64,000 bases of DNA from Chelonobacter sp050613185. GTDB taxonomy: Bacteria; Pseudomonadota; Gammaproteobacteria; Enterobacterales; Pasteurellaceae. A program made the translations under genes and the position numbers. Of this stretch, positions 1 through 9,264 are shown piece after piece. The notes beneath the pieces were generated by a model. It saw only the letters and a list, made by a program, of their open reading frames with translations, made no database searches and was not told the DNA's origin. The stretch covers positions 124,001-188,000 of the forward strand of contig NZ_CP192511.1 of assembly GCF_050613185.1 (NCBI RefSeq), in the 5' to 3' direction. How positions within the stretch are numbered: position 1 is the stretch's first letter; each line of letters opens with the position of its first letter.

Positions 1-1416
1 ATCTTCTTCGTTATATTCCGGCCCGGTGTAATTATCAAAGCGTGAGAAGCGCCCTTGGAACATCAACCGCACTTTGCCGATCGGCCCGTTCCGTTGTTTA
101 CCGATAATAATTTCGGCGATATTCTTCAATTCGCTATTGTCGTGATAGACCTCATCACGATAGATAAACATGATTAAATCCGCATCCTGCTCGATAGATC
201 CCGACTCCCGCAAATCCGAATTGACCGGACGTTTGTCCGCACGCTGTTCCAAGCTACGGTTAAGTTGCGACAACGCCACCACCGGCACTTGCAACTCTTT
301 CGCTAACGCTTTCAGGGAACGGGAAATTTCGGCAATCTCCAACGTGCGGTTTTCACTGTAACCCGGCGCACGCATCAGTTGCAGGTAGTCGACCATAATC
401 AGGCTGATACCGCCGTGATCGCGATACACCCGGCGTGCGCGGGCGCGCAATTCGGTCGGGGTCAAGCCGGAGGAGTCGTCAATAAACAGATTCGGTTTAT
501 TGCTGAACATCTGCACCGTACTGTTAATTTTCGCCCATTCGTTTTCATCGTCAATTTTGCCGGTACGGATTTTGGTTTGATCGACACGTGACATCGAGGC
601 AAGAATACGCATCATAATTTGATCGGCGGGCATCTCAAGACTGAACACCAACACCGGCTTGTCTTCGCTCATCATCGCATTTTCGCACAAGTTCATGGCA
701 AAGGTGGTTTTCCCCATCGACGGACGGGCGGCAACGATAATCAGATCCGACGGCTGCAAACCCGCGGTTTTGCGATCTAAGGCGGAAAAGCCGGTGGAAA
801 CGCCGGTCACGCCGTTGTTGTTTTTCGATTTGGACAACAGCTCGATTTTATCCAGCGTGGTTTCCAAAATCGTCAACACGTCTTTCGGACCCTCGTTGCT
901 GCCGGTACGTTTTTCCGCAATTTCAAACACGCTCCGTTCCGCTTCGTCCAAAATCTCTTTGATTTGCTGCCCGTTCGGGTTATAGCCGCTTTCGGCAATT
1001 TTATGTGCCGTGGAAATCAGCTCGCGCAGCACCGCTTTTTCACGCACAATATCGGCATAAGCTAAAATATTGGCGGCGCTCGGAGTGTTTTTCGACAGCT
1101 CGGCAAGATAGGCAAACCCGCCGACATCGTCTAGAATGCCTTTGCTTTTCAAGGCTTGATCGAGGGTGATAATATCAATCGGTTGGTTGTTGCGCGCCAA
1201 ATTTTCCATTTCACTGAAAATCAGGCGATGTCCGTAAGTATAAAAATCGGCGGCAATCACGTGTTCGGTAACCGGATCCCAATGCTCATTACTCAGCAAC
1301 ACTCCGCCAAGCACCGCTTGTTCCGCCTCAATCGAATGGGGCGACGTCATGCCCTGTTCGCTTTGCTTTGCTCTCGGTTTGTCTTTTTCGGGAAATGCCG
1401 CACTTGCGTTTGCCAT
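1..1416 (-). CDS. dnaB: Replicative DNA helicase DnaB (3' end outside window)
   Basis: Hexameric 5'-3' helicase that unwinds DNA at the replication fork and binds primase. The 472 codons visible begin MANASAAFPEK and include the N-terminal domain (HSIEAEQAVLGG, about residues 27-38), the Walker A region ARPSMGKTTFA, the stretch SLIMVDYLQLM with the Walker B aspartate, and the late motif DLRESGSIEQDADLI. The reading frame is open to base 1, so only the extreme C-terminus is missing. No intein is visible in the P-loop. It is transcribed leftwards, away from the rne terminator just upstream. Function is assigned from strong family resemblance. Confidence 0.97.
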   Translation of the reverse strand, partial: MANASAAFPEKDKPRAKQSEQGMTSPHSIEAEQAVLGGVLLSNEHWDPVTEHVIAADFYTYGHRLIFSEMENLARNNQPIDIITLDQALKSKGILDDVGGFAYLAELSKNTPSAANILAYADIVREKAVLRELISTAHKIAESGYNPNGQQIKEILDEAERSVFEIAEKRTGSNEGPKDVLTILETTLDKIELLSKSKNNNGVTGVSTGFSALDRKTAGLQPSDLIIVAARPSMGKTTFAMNLCENAMMSEDKPVLVFSLEMPADQIMMRILASMSRVDQTKIRTGKIDDENEWAKINSTVQMFSNKPNLFIDDSSGLTPTELRARARRVYRDHGGISLIMVDYLQLMRAPGYSENRTLEIAEISRSLKALAKELQVPVVALSQLNRSLEQRADKRPVNSDLRESGSIEQDADLIMFIYRDEVYHDNSELKNIAEIIIGKQRNGPIGKVRLMFQGRFSRFDNYTGPEYNEED

Positions 1417-1523
1417 TGTTGATCCTTTTATCCTTATCATCGGCGAATATAAGTCGGCATTATAGCAAATGATTGTGCGCTTTTTTACTGCCGGCGTAAA
1501 AGTTTGTTTTATTACGCAATAAA

Positions 1524-1556
1524 AAACCGCACTTATCAAGTGATCAAGTGCGGTTT
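1524..1556 (-). terminator. Inverted uptake-sequence hairpin, rne terminator
   Basis: An 11-bp inverted repeat (AAACCGCACTT / AAGTGCGGTTT) with an 11-nt loop. On the minus strand it is followed by a run of T. It lies about 80 bp past the rne stop and ahead of dnaB. Paired DNA uptake sequences acting as rho-independent terminators are well known in Pasteurellaceae. Confidence 0.85.
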
Positions 1557-1601
1557 GAAGTTATCTACACGGCTTAAAATACTCGAGCTTTATGAAAAAT
1601 A

Positions 1602-1627
1602 TAGGGGCGGATAGATAATCCGCCCTA
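1602..1627. repeat. Short intergenic palindrome (GGGCGGAT / ATCCGCCC)
   Basis: 8-bp arms with a 5-nt loop, flanked by TAG/CTA, between the rne stop and its terminator. The same core occurs in the larger element at 12995-13091, and GGGGGCGGAT recurs near 39527, which suggests a dispersed extragenic repeat. Confidence 0.6.
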
Positions 1628-1636
1628 CTTTGCTCA

Positions 1637-4600
1637 TCAGCTACTGTGAGTATGCGTCGGTTCTGCGAACACGTGGCTGCTGGCGCTGCTGTGTCCTGCC
1701 GCGCCTTTCCCGTGGAAGTGGTAACGCGATTCCTGCCATTGCACAATCGCAAATGGCGGCTGTGCCGCCGCGGACGGCGCTTGAGTCATTGCCGCGCGGG
1801 TATGTGTTGCTTTGGAATAGGTGCCGAAGCGATTTTCAGCCGCTTGTGGCGTTTGTGCGGCGACAACCGCCTCTGGCGCCACGCTAGCAACTTGCAGCTC
1901 TTCCGTTTTCAGGTTCTGCTGCGGTTCTTCTACCCGCGTTGTAAATTCAGGGTGTACCGCACTTGGCACGGGCTCGGATTCCGCTTCTGCCTGATTCAGC
2001 TGCTGTTCACGCTCCAATACCGCTAGCGACGCCTGAATTTTCTTCTCTACCGACTCGTTGGCTTGTTGCGTGATAAAACCTAACGGCTGTACGCTTTTCT
2101 CACTGTCCATCACCAACGACACCGCCGGCGTGCTCAGACTATCGGTCTTTTCAATTTCAACTTCAGCCGTATTATCCGCTTTAGCCGGCCGTCCTTCCGC
2201 TTGTTGCTGTTCTAACAATTGTTCCACCGGCACAAACGGAGTATTGCTTTCTTCGGCTTCGGTTGTTTTAACCAAGGTTTGCGGATCGATCCAGACTTTA
2301 CCGCTCGCCAATTCAGGCGAGGCAACGGCGGCAAACAACGGCATTGGCGACGCAGTTTCATCTTGATTTTGACGGCGTCGGCGCTGATTGCCGGTGCGCA
2401 AATGGCGCGGCAGACGGCGACGGCGCGAATTGCGCTGACGGCTGTCTTCTTTGCTTTCGCTTTGGTTATCCGTTTCCTTTGTTTCAATCGCTTCAACCGC
2501 TTGAATGGCTTGAACCGCACTTTGCCCAACCGGCGCGGCAAACTCGGTCACCGCTTCGCTTTCAGCCGGTGAGTCTTCCGCGAATTGCGCAACCGCACTT
2601 TCGTTTTGGTTTAAACGCACTTTTTTACGCAGATTACGACGTTCACGGCGCACCGCAACCGGTGGCGTATCTTGGCTTTCAACCGTTTGAACCGTGCTGT
2701 TTTCTTGCAATTCGACTTCGTTTACCGCGACCTCATTGCGTTTGCGGTTACGTTTGTTGTTATTGCGTTCGTTGCGGCTATCATTACGGTTAGTGCGGTT
2801 TTCGCTCTCGCTTTCCGTTCTTACGTCCTCAACCGCACTTCGCTTGTTGTCGGCTTTGGCGTTGCGTTGTTCGCTGCGCTCATTACCACGCTCGTTACGA
2901 TCACTGTTACGATCATTGCGACGACGATTACGGTTTTGATTACCACGGCGATCATTATTACGACGGCGTTGGTTATTGCGCTCTTGGCTCGGTTGCTGTT
3001 CCGCTTCGCTGCTGTCGGCGCTGAATAAGCCTTTCAGCTTGCTGATAATACGGCTGAACAGCGAGACTTTCGCTGTAGTTTCAACCACCTGCGGCGCAAC
3101 CGCACTTGGTGTTGGCGCAGAAGCCGGCATGTTCAATTCACCGGCGGCGGCTTTTTCCAGCACCGATTCCACGGTCACGGCAGCGGTATCCGGCTGACGG
3201 GTCAGCAGGCTCTCTTCCGCAGCCAAGGATAGATTTTCTTCCTCTTGCGAGTAATATTTGCCCAAGTTGTAGCTCAAGGTGTTGCTCGCTTCGCCGTCGC
3301 GCAGACGGAACACCGAGAAATGCGGGGTTTCCATTTGCTCGTTCGGCACAACCACGATTTCAACATCGTGGCGTTTTTCAATGCTGTAAATCGCTTTGCG
3401 TTTTTCATTCAGCAAGTAAGAGGCGATTTCCACCGGCACAATCGTGTGTACGCGCGAGGTATTGTCTTTTAACGCTTCTTCTTCCAACAAGCGCAAAATC
3501 GACAACGACAGCGATTCGTTATCACGCACCTTGCCGGTGCCTTGACAGCGCGGGCAGATGTGGTGCGACGATTCGCCCAGCGACGGGCTTAACCGCTGGC
3601 GCGACATTTCCAATAAACCGAAACGGGAAATGCGGCTGATTTGAATGCGCGCACGATCTTGGCGCACCGCGTCACGCATACGGTTTTCCACTTCGCGTTG
3701 GTGACGGATCGGGGTCATATCGATAAAGTCGATCACGATCAAACCGCCCAAATCGCGCAAACGTAACTGGCGTGCGATCTCGTCCGCCGCTTCCAAGTTG
3801 GTGTTAAGTGCGGTTTCTTCGATGTCGCCGCCGCGTGTGGCACGTGCCGAGTTAATGTCGATTGCGGTCAAGGCTTCGGTCACGTCGATCACAATCGAGC
3901 CGCCGGACGGCAAGCGCACTTCGCGTTGGAACGCGGATTCGATTTGCGATTCGATTTGATAATGGCTGAACAGCGGCACTTCGCCTTGATACAGTTTAAT
4001 CCGGTTGATAAAGTCAGGGCGCACCAGTTTGATATGCGCTTTGGCTTTTTCGTACACTTTGGCGTTGTCGATCAGAATCTCGCCGATATCACGGCGCAAG
4101 TAATCGCGGATCGCGCGCACGATCACATCACTTTCCTGATGAATCAAAAACGGCGCGGCACGGGATTCGGAGGCTTGTTTAATCGCTTCCCAATGGTGCA
4201 ACAGCACTTTTAAATCCCATTGCAACTCTTCCGGCGATTTGCCGACCCCTGCCGTGCGTACGATTAAACCGACACCGTCCGGCACGTCTAACGAACTCAA
4301 GGCATCTTTCAGCTCTTGGCGTTCGTCGCCCTCAATACGGCGCGAAATACCGCCGGCGCGCGGATTATTCGGCATAATCACCAAATAGCTGCCGGCAAGG
4401 GAAATAAAGGTGGTTAAGGCTGCGCCTTTATTACCGCGCTCCTCTTTGCTGACTTGGACAATCACTTCTTGTCCTTCTTGCAGCACATCACGGATATTCG
4501 GGCGACCTTGGAAGGTGTAACCTTCGGGAAAGTACTCGCGCGCGATCTCTTTCAGCGGCAGGAAACCGTGGCGATCCGTGCCGTAATCCACAAATGCGGC

Positions 4601-4762
4601 TTCCAGACTTGGCTCAACGCGCGTGATTTTCCCTTTGTAAATGTTGGCTTTTTTCTGTTCGTGCCCCGGGCTTTCGATATCCAAGTCGAACAAACGCTGT
4701 CCATCAACCAGCGCGACGCGCAACTCTTCTTTTTGAGTTGCATTGATTAACATTCTTTTCAT
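1637..4762 (-). CDS. rne: Ribonuclease E
   Basis: Essential endoribonuclease and degradosome scaffold. It starts a general mRNA decay pathway and matures rRNA and tRNA at the inner membrane. The product is 1041 residues (E. coli 1061). The N-terminal half carries the S1 domain (VDYGTDRHGFLPLKEIA), the DNase I-like catalytic region (GLIVIDFIDM) and the zinc link CPRCQGTGKVR. The C-terminal half is a long disordered region with arginine-rich blocks (RNNQRRRNNDRRGN) and acidic/glutamine stretches, as expected of the scaffold. The start at MKRMLINATQ matches the conserved N-terminus; an upstream in-frame start would add 21 unconserved residues. It is divergent from rluC, as in E. coli. Confidence 0.97.
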   Translation of the reverse strand: MKRMLINATQKEELRVALVDGQRLFDLDIESPGHEQKKANIYKGKITRVEPSLEAAFVDYGTDRHGFLPLKEIAREYFPEGYTFQGRPNIRDVLQEGQEVIVQVSKEERGNKGAALTTFISLAGSYLVIMPNNPRAGGISRRIEGDERQELKDALSSLDVPDGVGLIVRTAGVGKSPEELQWDLKVLLHHWEAIKQASESRAAPFLIHQESDVIVRAIRDYLRRDIGEILIDNAKVYEKAKAHIKLVRPDFINRIKLYQGEVPLFSHYQIESQIESAFQREVRLPSGGSIVIDVTEALTAIDINSARATRGGDIEETALNTNLEAADEIARQLRLRDLGGLIVIDFIDMTPIRHQREVENRMRDAVRQDRARIQISRISRFGLLEMSRQRLSPSLGESSHHICPRCQGTGKVRDNESLSLSILRLLEEEALKDNTSRVHTIVPVEIASYLLNEKRKAIYSIEKRHDVEIVVVPNEQMETPHFSVFRLRDGEASNTLSYNLGKYYSQEEENLSLAAEESLLTRQPDTAAVTVESVLEKAAAGELNMPASAPTPSAVAPQVVETTAKVSLFSRIISKLKGLFSADSSEAEQQPSQERNNQRRRNNDRRGNQNRNRRRNDRNSDRNERGNERSEQRNAKADNKRSAVEDVRTESESENRTNRNDSRNERNNNKRNRKRNEVAVNEVELQENSTVQTVESQDTPPVAVRRERRNLRKKVRLNQNESAVAQFAEDSPAESEAVTEFAAPVGQSAVQAIQAVEAIETKETDNQSESKEDSRQRNSRRRRLPRHLRTGNQRRRRQNQDETASPMPLFAAVASPELASGKVWIDPQTLVKTTEAEESNTPFVPVEQLLEQQQAEGRPAKADNTAEVEIEKTDSLSTPAVSLVMDSEKSVQPLGFITQQANESVEKKIQASLAVLEREQQLNQAEAESEPVPSAVHPEFTTRVEEPQQNLKTEELQVASVAPEAVVAAQTPQAAENRFGTYSKATHTRAAMTQAPSAAAQPPFAIVQWQESRYHFHGKGAAGHSSASSHVFAEPTHTHSS

Positions 4763-5250
4763 TGTTAGTGATACTCTATTATTTTGCTTATTATTACAGC
4801 GATAATTTGTACTGGGCTTTGCCATCGACCTCGTGTCTATCAGCTACAGTCAATCTCACGACTCTCTCTTGCCAGAGGTGCATTGATGGCATTACCGAAC
4901 GCATAATGATTGAACATAACTGCGCCGGTAGAAACAAGATTTGCTTATTCATCCAATCTTGCAAGCGGACAAAAATTATCCCTAATTAAACCGAGACCCG
5001 AGAACGTCTTACACTAATTGTTGCGCTCAACTTGTCGCCTTCGGCAGTAGCTCGGGGCAACGCTCGGTTAAATGCCGCCAAGCGGCAAATTCTTTTTAAA
5101 TCTATTTTGTTAGACATAATAAAACGAGTCATTATTTCATTTTACCCCCACACTTGGCAAGGCAAGATAAGAGAAATTTGCGCCGAAATCGCTTTTCTTG
5201 CGACTTTTCTTTATAATATGCGGTAAATCTCCTCAACCAGCCATAAGACA
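4763..5250. promoter_or_regulatory. 488-bp gap: long rne leader and rluC promoter
   Basis: Divergent intergenic space between rne (minus) and rluC (plus). For rluC a good -10, TATAAT, lies at 5212-5217, 33 bp before the start. The rest most likely contains a long rne 5' leader: E. coli rne has a ~360-nt leader that binds RNase E for autoregulation (family knowledge). A GCCGCTTGGCGGC palindrome at about 5081-5093 could form one of its hairpins. I see no protein-coding gene here. Confidence 0.5.
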
Positions 5251-6216
5251 ATGAAAGCACAAGACGAAATTCACCACAGCGTTCGCCTCCAAAACATTAA
5301 CGCCGATCAAGCCGGACAGCGGATTGACAACTATTTGTTAAGCCAACTGAAAGGCGTGCCGAAAAGCCTGATTTACCGCATTATCCGCAAGGGCGAAGTG
5401 CGGGTGAACAAAGGGCGGGTCAAAGCGGAATATAAACTGCAAGCCAATGATATTGTGCGCATTCCGCCGGTGAAAACCTCGAGCAAAGAACAAGCGCCGA
5501 TTTCCAATAAATTGCAGCAAGTGGCGCAACTGGAACAACAAATCCTGTTTGAAGACGAGGTGTTGTTGGTATTGAACAAACCGTCCGGTTTGGCGGTGCA
5601 CGGCGGCAGCGGTTTGAGTTTCGGCGTGATCGAAGCCTTGCGCAGCCTGCGCCCGGAAGCCCGTTTTTTGGAATTGGTTCATCGTTTGGATCGCGATACC
5701 TCCGGCATTTTATTGGTCGCCAAAAAACGCTCGGCATTGCGCAATCTGCACGAACAACTGCGCAATAAAACCATTCAAAAAGAGTATCTGGCGTTGGTGC
5801 GCGGACAGTGGCAATCCCATTGCAAGGCGATTAATGCGCCGTTGAATAAAAACGAATTGGCAAGCGGCGAGCGGATTGTGCGCGTCAGCGAGCAAGGCAA
5901 ACCGTCGGAAACCCGTTTCAGCGTGGAAGAACGCTACGGCGAACAAGCCACCTTGATTAAAGCCATGCCTATCACCGGACGCACCCACCAAATTCGGGTG
6001 CATACCCAATATGCCGGGCACCCGATTGCCCTCGACAGCAAATACGGCGATCAGGATTTCGATCAAAAAATGCAGGCTCTCGGCTTAAACCGCCTGTTTC
6101 TGCACGCCTACGCCATTCGCTTTGAACACCCGAAAAGCGGCGAAACCCTACGCCTGAGCGCAGAATTGGACAGCGGCATGAAAGGGATTTTGCGCCAGTT
6201 GCGTGAGCAAAAATAG
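5251..6216 (+). CDS. rluC: 23S rRNA pseudouridine synthase RluC
   Basis: Converts uridines 955, 2504 and 2580 (E. coli numbering) of 23S rRNA to pseudouridine. The 321-residue protein has an N-terminal S4 RNA-binding domain (about residues 20-85; GQRIDNYLLSQL, KGEVRVNKGRVK) and the catalytic domain with the signature HRLDRDTSGILLVAKK containing the catalytic Asp. GRTHQIRVHTQYAGHPI is the second conserved block. Divergence from rne is the order expected for RluC rather than RluA or RluD. It is followed after 14 bp by cobB and may share its transcript. Confidence 0.95.
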   Translation: MKAQDEIHHSVRLQNINADQAGQRIDNYLLSQLKGVPKSLIYRIIRKGEVRVNKGRVKAEYKLQANDIVRIPPVKTSSKEQAPISNKLQQVAQLEQQILFEDEVLLVLNKPSGLAVHGGSGLSFGVIEALRSLRPEARFLELVHRLDRDTSGILLVAKKRSALRNLHEQLRNKTIQKEYLALVRGQWQSHCKAINAPLNKNELASGERIVRVSEQGKPSETRFSVEERYGEQATLIKAMPITGRTHQIRVHTQYAGHPIALDSKYGDQDFDQKMQALGLNRLFLHAYAIRFEHPKSGETLRLSAELDSGMKGILRQLREQK

Positions 6217-6230
6217 ACAAGGACAACAGC

Positions 6231-6968
6231 ATGACCGACCGCACTTTCTCTGCGAACAACTCGCCCAAAATTGTGGTGCTGACCGGGGCGGGCATTTCCG
6301 CCGAATCGGGCATTCGCACCTTCCGCGCCAGCGATGGACTGTGGGAAGATCACCGAATTGAAGATGTCGCCACGCCGGAAGGTTTTCGCCGTAATCCCGA
6401 GTTGGTGCAACGTTTTTATAACCAACGCCGCCGACAACTACAACAGCCCGACATTCAGCCCAATCCGGCGCATTACGCCCTTGCCGAATTAGAACGGAAA
6501 TTCGGTAAAAATGTATTAATTATCACGCAAAATGTGGACAATTTACACGAACGCGCCGGTAGCAAAAACCTGATTCATCTGCACGGCGAATTGTTAAAAG
6601 TACGCTGTGTGCATTGTGCGGCGGTCTATGAATGGCATAATGACATAACCGCAAGTGATCATTGCGCAACGTGCGGTGGCGGCTTGCGCCCGCATATCGT
6701 CTGGTTCGGTGAAATGCCGTTTGAAATGGAACGGATCTACAGCGCGCTGCACCAATGCGACTATTTTCTCTCGATCGGCACCAGCGGCAATGTTTACCCC
6801 GCCGCCGGTTTTGTCGAGGAAGCCAACTTCGCTAACGCCACCACCGTCGAACTCAACCTCGAACCCAGCAAAGGCAAAACCGCTTTCCAACAAAGCCGCT
6901 ACGGCTTGGCAAGTGAAATTGTGCCGGAGTATTGTCAGATGTTGCTGAAAAAATATCAAATGAGTTGA
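6231..6968 (+). CDS. cobB: NAD-dependent protein deacylase (sirtuin) CobB
   Basis: Removes acetyl and succinyl groups from lysines using NAD+. Visible motifs are the NAD-binding GAGISAESGIRTFR, TQNVDNLHERAG, the catalytic His in HLHGEL, and a zinc site of two CxxC pairs (CVHC, CATC). The Y-x-x-R pair typical of desuccinylating class III sirtuins is present in FYNQRRRQL. It is 245 residues long, close to the short Pasteurellaceae form. It sits 14 bp downstream of rluC. Confidence 0.94.
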   Translation: MTDRTFSANNSPKIVVLTGAGISAESGIRTFRASDGLWEDHRIEDVATPEGFRRNPELVQRFYNQRRRQLQQPDIQPNPAHYALAELERKFGKNVLIITQNVDNLHERAGSKNLIHLHGELLKVRCVHCAAVYEWHNDITASDHCATCGGGLRPHIVWFGEMPFEMERIYSALHQCDYFLSIGTSGNVYPAAGFVEEANFANATTVELNLEPSKGKTAFQQSRYGLASEIVPEYCQMLLKKYQMS

Positions 6969-7047
6969 TTTGATTTTTATTCAAGCAGTACTTTATGTAT
7001 CTACCAGTCACAGACTTTCGCCATCATTTTTTTATGTAAATTATCAC

Positions 7048-7083
7048 AACGTGCACAACAAAACCCGATTTCTTGTGCACGTT
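7048..7083 (+). terminator. Hairpin downstream of cobB
   Basis: A perfect 11-bp inverted repeat (AACGTGCACAA / TTGTGCACGTT) with a 14-nt loop, 79 bp after the cobB stop and followed by an AT-rich tract. Probably the rluC-cobB terminator; the T run is short, so this is tentative. Confidence 0.5.
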
Positions 7084-7135
7084 ATTTTAATATGCACAAA
7101 AAATGAAGATTTTTGTATGTGAGAAATACCAATCC

Positions 7136-7252
7136 CCGACAGCCATTTCACCGCAATCGGTTAGGCGCAGATGAGCAGTTTCTCTGACAGCCCCAGAGGG
7201 GCTGACTCAGCCGCAGGCTGCTTAACCGATTGCGACCGCAGGTCGCTGTCGG
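7136..7252. repeat. Multi-hairpin intergenic element between convergent cobB and recD
   Basis: A 117-bp element bounded by an 8-bp inverted repeat (CCGACAGC / GCTGTCGG). Inside it is a 12-bp inverted pair (CGCAATCGGTTA / TAACCGATTGCG) enclosing a smaller hairpin (CAGCCCC AGA GGGGCTG). The whole would fold as a branched cruciform. No protein is encoded. It could be a MITE-like repeat or serve as a transcription barrier between cobB and recD. Confidence 0.65.
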
Positions 7253-7287
7253 AAAACAAAAGTGCGGTAAAGTCCTCGGTTTATTTC

Positions 7288-9264
7288 CTACAACTCTCTC
7301 TTTTGCTCCAATCCCAAATACAACCCGCTCCTGCGCCGTATCGGTTGCTGTACCGCACTTTGCCAAATGCGTTGCGTGCCGAACAGGGTGAAGTGCGATT
7401 TGGCGCGGGTGACGGCGGTGTAGATCAGTTCGCGGCTTAAAATCGGGTTCATCGTCAACGGCAGCACAAGTGCGGTATGGGCGAATTCCGAGCCTTGCGA
7501 TTTGTGCACCGTCATCACAAAGGCGGTTTCATGGGGCGGTACGCGGCTTGGGGAAATATCGCGATATTGCCCCTCACCATTTTCAAACCACACCCGGCTG
7601 TTGCCGTGTTTATCGGTTAAAAACAGACCGATGTCGCCGTTATATAACTCCACGGCGGTATCATTGTGAGATACCATAATCGGCTTGCCGTGATACCATT
7701 CATGGGCGTGGCGGAACTGTAATTTGCCCTGTTGCCGCAGCCGTTCGCTGATTGCCAGATTGAGTTGTTCCACGCCTAAATCCCCTTGGCGCAAGCCACT
7801 GAGCAAGCGCACTTGATTAAATGCGCTGAAAACCGCCTCGATTTTTTCGGGGGTGAATTCGTCCAGTGTCTGCACTTGCCGCAAATAGTCGTCGTACCAC
7901 GCTGCTGCTTGCTGCAAAATCAGATTGACGGCAGTTAAAGTGCGGTTTCTTGCTAGAGAGATATTGTCTTGTAAATGATCCGAGCTTGGCAGCACGAGAT
8001 TATAATCAAAGCAGGTCAGATCAGTATAATTGGCAAAATCCGCCCAACTCTGCGCACGCCCTTGATTTACGCCTTCGGCTAAGGCTTTAATCCCCGAATC
8101 GGCGCGGAAACGGTAGCTTTTGCGCAAAAAGCTCAGCCCATCGCGAATCGGATTGCCGTTCACTTGCGGCTCTAGCCGCTGCCCGGTCGCCAACCACAGA
8201 TAATCACAATGTGCTGCGCTGTAGCCTTGTTGCAAAAAGCGGCACAATTCCGCCATCACTGCCCCCGCTTCCACCGAGCTGAGCTGATCCTTATCGCCCA
8301 ATAACACCAGACGGGTATGCGGCGACAGCGCATTTAATAAGATCGCAAACAAATTGAGATCGACCATCGAGGCTTCATCGACCAACAGCAGATCCAGCGC
8401 TAACGGTTTGTCCGGCTGATAACGTCCGTTCGGGGCGCGTGGCGTCATGCCGAGCAAGCGGTGCAGAGTTTGCGCTTGCGTTGGAACTTGCCGTTTTAAT
8501 TCGGCGGAAACCGCACTTGGCATAGCCTGCAACGCATGGTTAATCGATTCGCTCAAGCGTGCCGCCGCTTTGCCGGTCGGCGCGCTCAGGGCAATGTTCA
8601 ACGGCGGTAATCCTAATTGTTGCCGCTGCCATTGCAAAGCGACTAATAAACTGCACACGGTGCGGGTTTTGCCGGTGCCCGGTCCGCCGGAAATCAGGCT
8701 GAACGGCTGGCGAAGTGCGGTCGCCACCGCGATTTTTTGCCAGTCGATTTCATCATTTTCAGATGTAAACAACAAATTTAAAAACGCGGCTAATTGTTGC
8801 GGCGCAAGGGATTGGGCATGCATTGCCACGCGCTGCGATAAACGCTGTACAATCTGCTGTTCGTCCCGCCAATTACGTTGCAAATACAACAAACCGTTCT
8901 CCCAACGTAACGGCGCAGATTGTGCGTTGTTTGAATCGCAAAACGCAATATGTCCTTGTAATACGTGCTGCCAGTCTGACGGCGCAAGATCGCCGAGCAA
9001 GCCGCGAAGTTGCAATAAGTGCGCCCGCTGTTCCGGCTGCATGGCGAGATCAAAAAAATCGCCGTGAGCGAAATCTTGCGGATCAAGGCAAGTGCTGCCG
9101 TTTTGCGCGGCATAGCTGGATAACGCCGCCAATAACACCGCTAAATTGGCAATCGGTTGCGGATAGGCATAGGTTTGTTGTTTATTGTCGATTAAACGGG
9201 CGAACTGGTAATCGAGCGGGCTAATCAAGCCGTTTTGTTTAAGTTGCGCCAAAATCGTGATCAT
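7288..9264 (-). CDS. recD: Exodeoxyribonuclease V alpha subunit RecD
   Basis: Fast 5'-3' helicase subunit of RecBCD, the recombination and DNA-degrading enzyme at double-strand ends. 658 residues. Seen: Walker A GGPGTGKTRT, helicase block LLVDEASMVDL, LLGDKDQLSSVEAGAV, and the C-terminal VMTVHKSQGSEF with YTAVTRAK. The start overlaps the recB stop by 4 bp, which implies translational coupling. recC is not adjacent, as in H. influenzae, where recBD and recC are separate (family knowledge). Confidence 0.95.
   Translation of the reverse strand: MITILAQLKQNGLISPLDYQFARLIDNKQQTYAYPQPIANLAVLLAALSSYAAQNGSTCLDPQDFAHGDFFDLAMQPEQRAHLLQLRGLLGDLAPSDWQHVLQGHIAFCDSNNAQSAPLRWENGLLYLQRNWRDEQQIVQRLSQRVAMHAQSLAPQQLAAFLNLLFTSENDEIDWQKIAVATALRQPFSLISGGPGTGKTRTVCSLLVALQWQRQQLGLPPLNIALSAPTGKAAARLSESINHALQAMPSAVSAELKRQVPTQAQTLHRLLGMTPRAPNGRYQPDKPLALDLLLVDEASMVDLNLFAILLNALSPHTRLVLLGDKDQLSSVEAGAVMAELCRFLQQGYSAAHCDYLWLATGQRLEPQVNGNPIRDGLSFLRKSYRFRADSGIKALAEGVNQGRAQSWADFANYTDLTCFDYNLVLPSSDHLQDNISLARNRTLTAVNLILQQAAAWYDDYLRQVQTLDEFTPEKIEAVFSAFNQVRLLSGLRQGDLGVEQLNLAISERLRQQGKLQFRHAHEWYHGKPIMVSHNDTAVELYNGDIGLFLTDKHGNSRVWFENGEGQYRDISPSRVPPHETAFVMTVHKSQGSEFAHTALVLPLTMNPILSRELIYTAVTRAKSHFTLFGTQRIWQSAVQQPIRRRSGLYLGLEQKREL

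Noticed and set aside
1646..3639. Several long plus-strand open frames opposite rne
   Set aside because: They are antisense shadows of the arginine- and glutamine-rich RNase E C-terminus, with low-complexity products and no ribosome sites.
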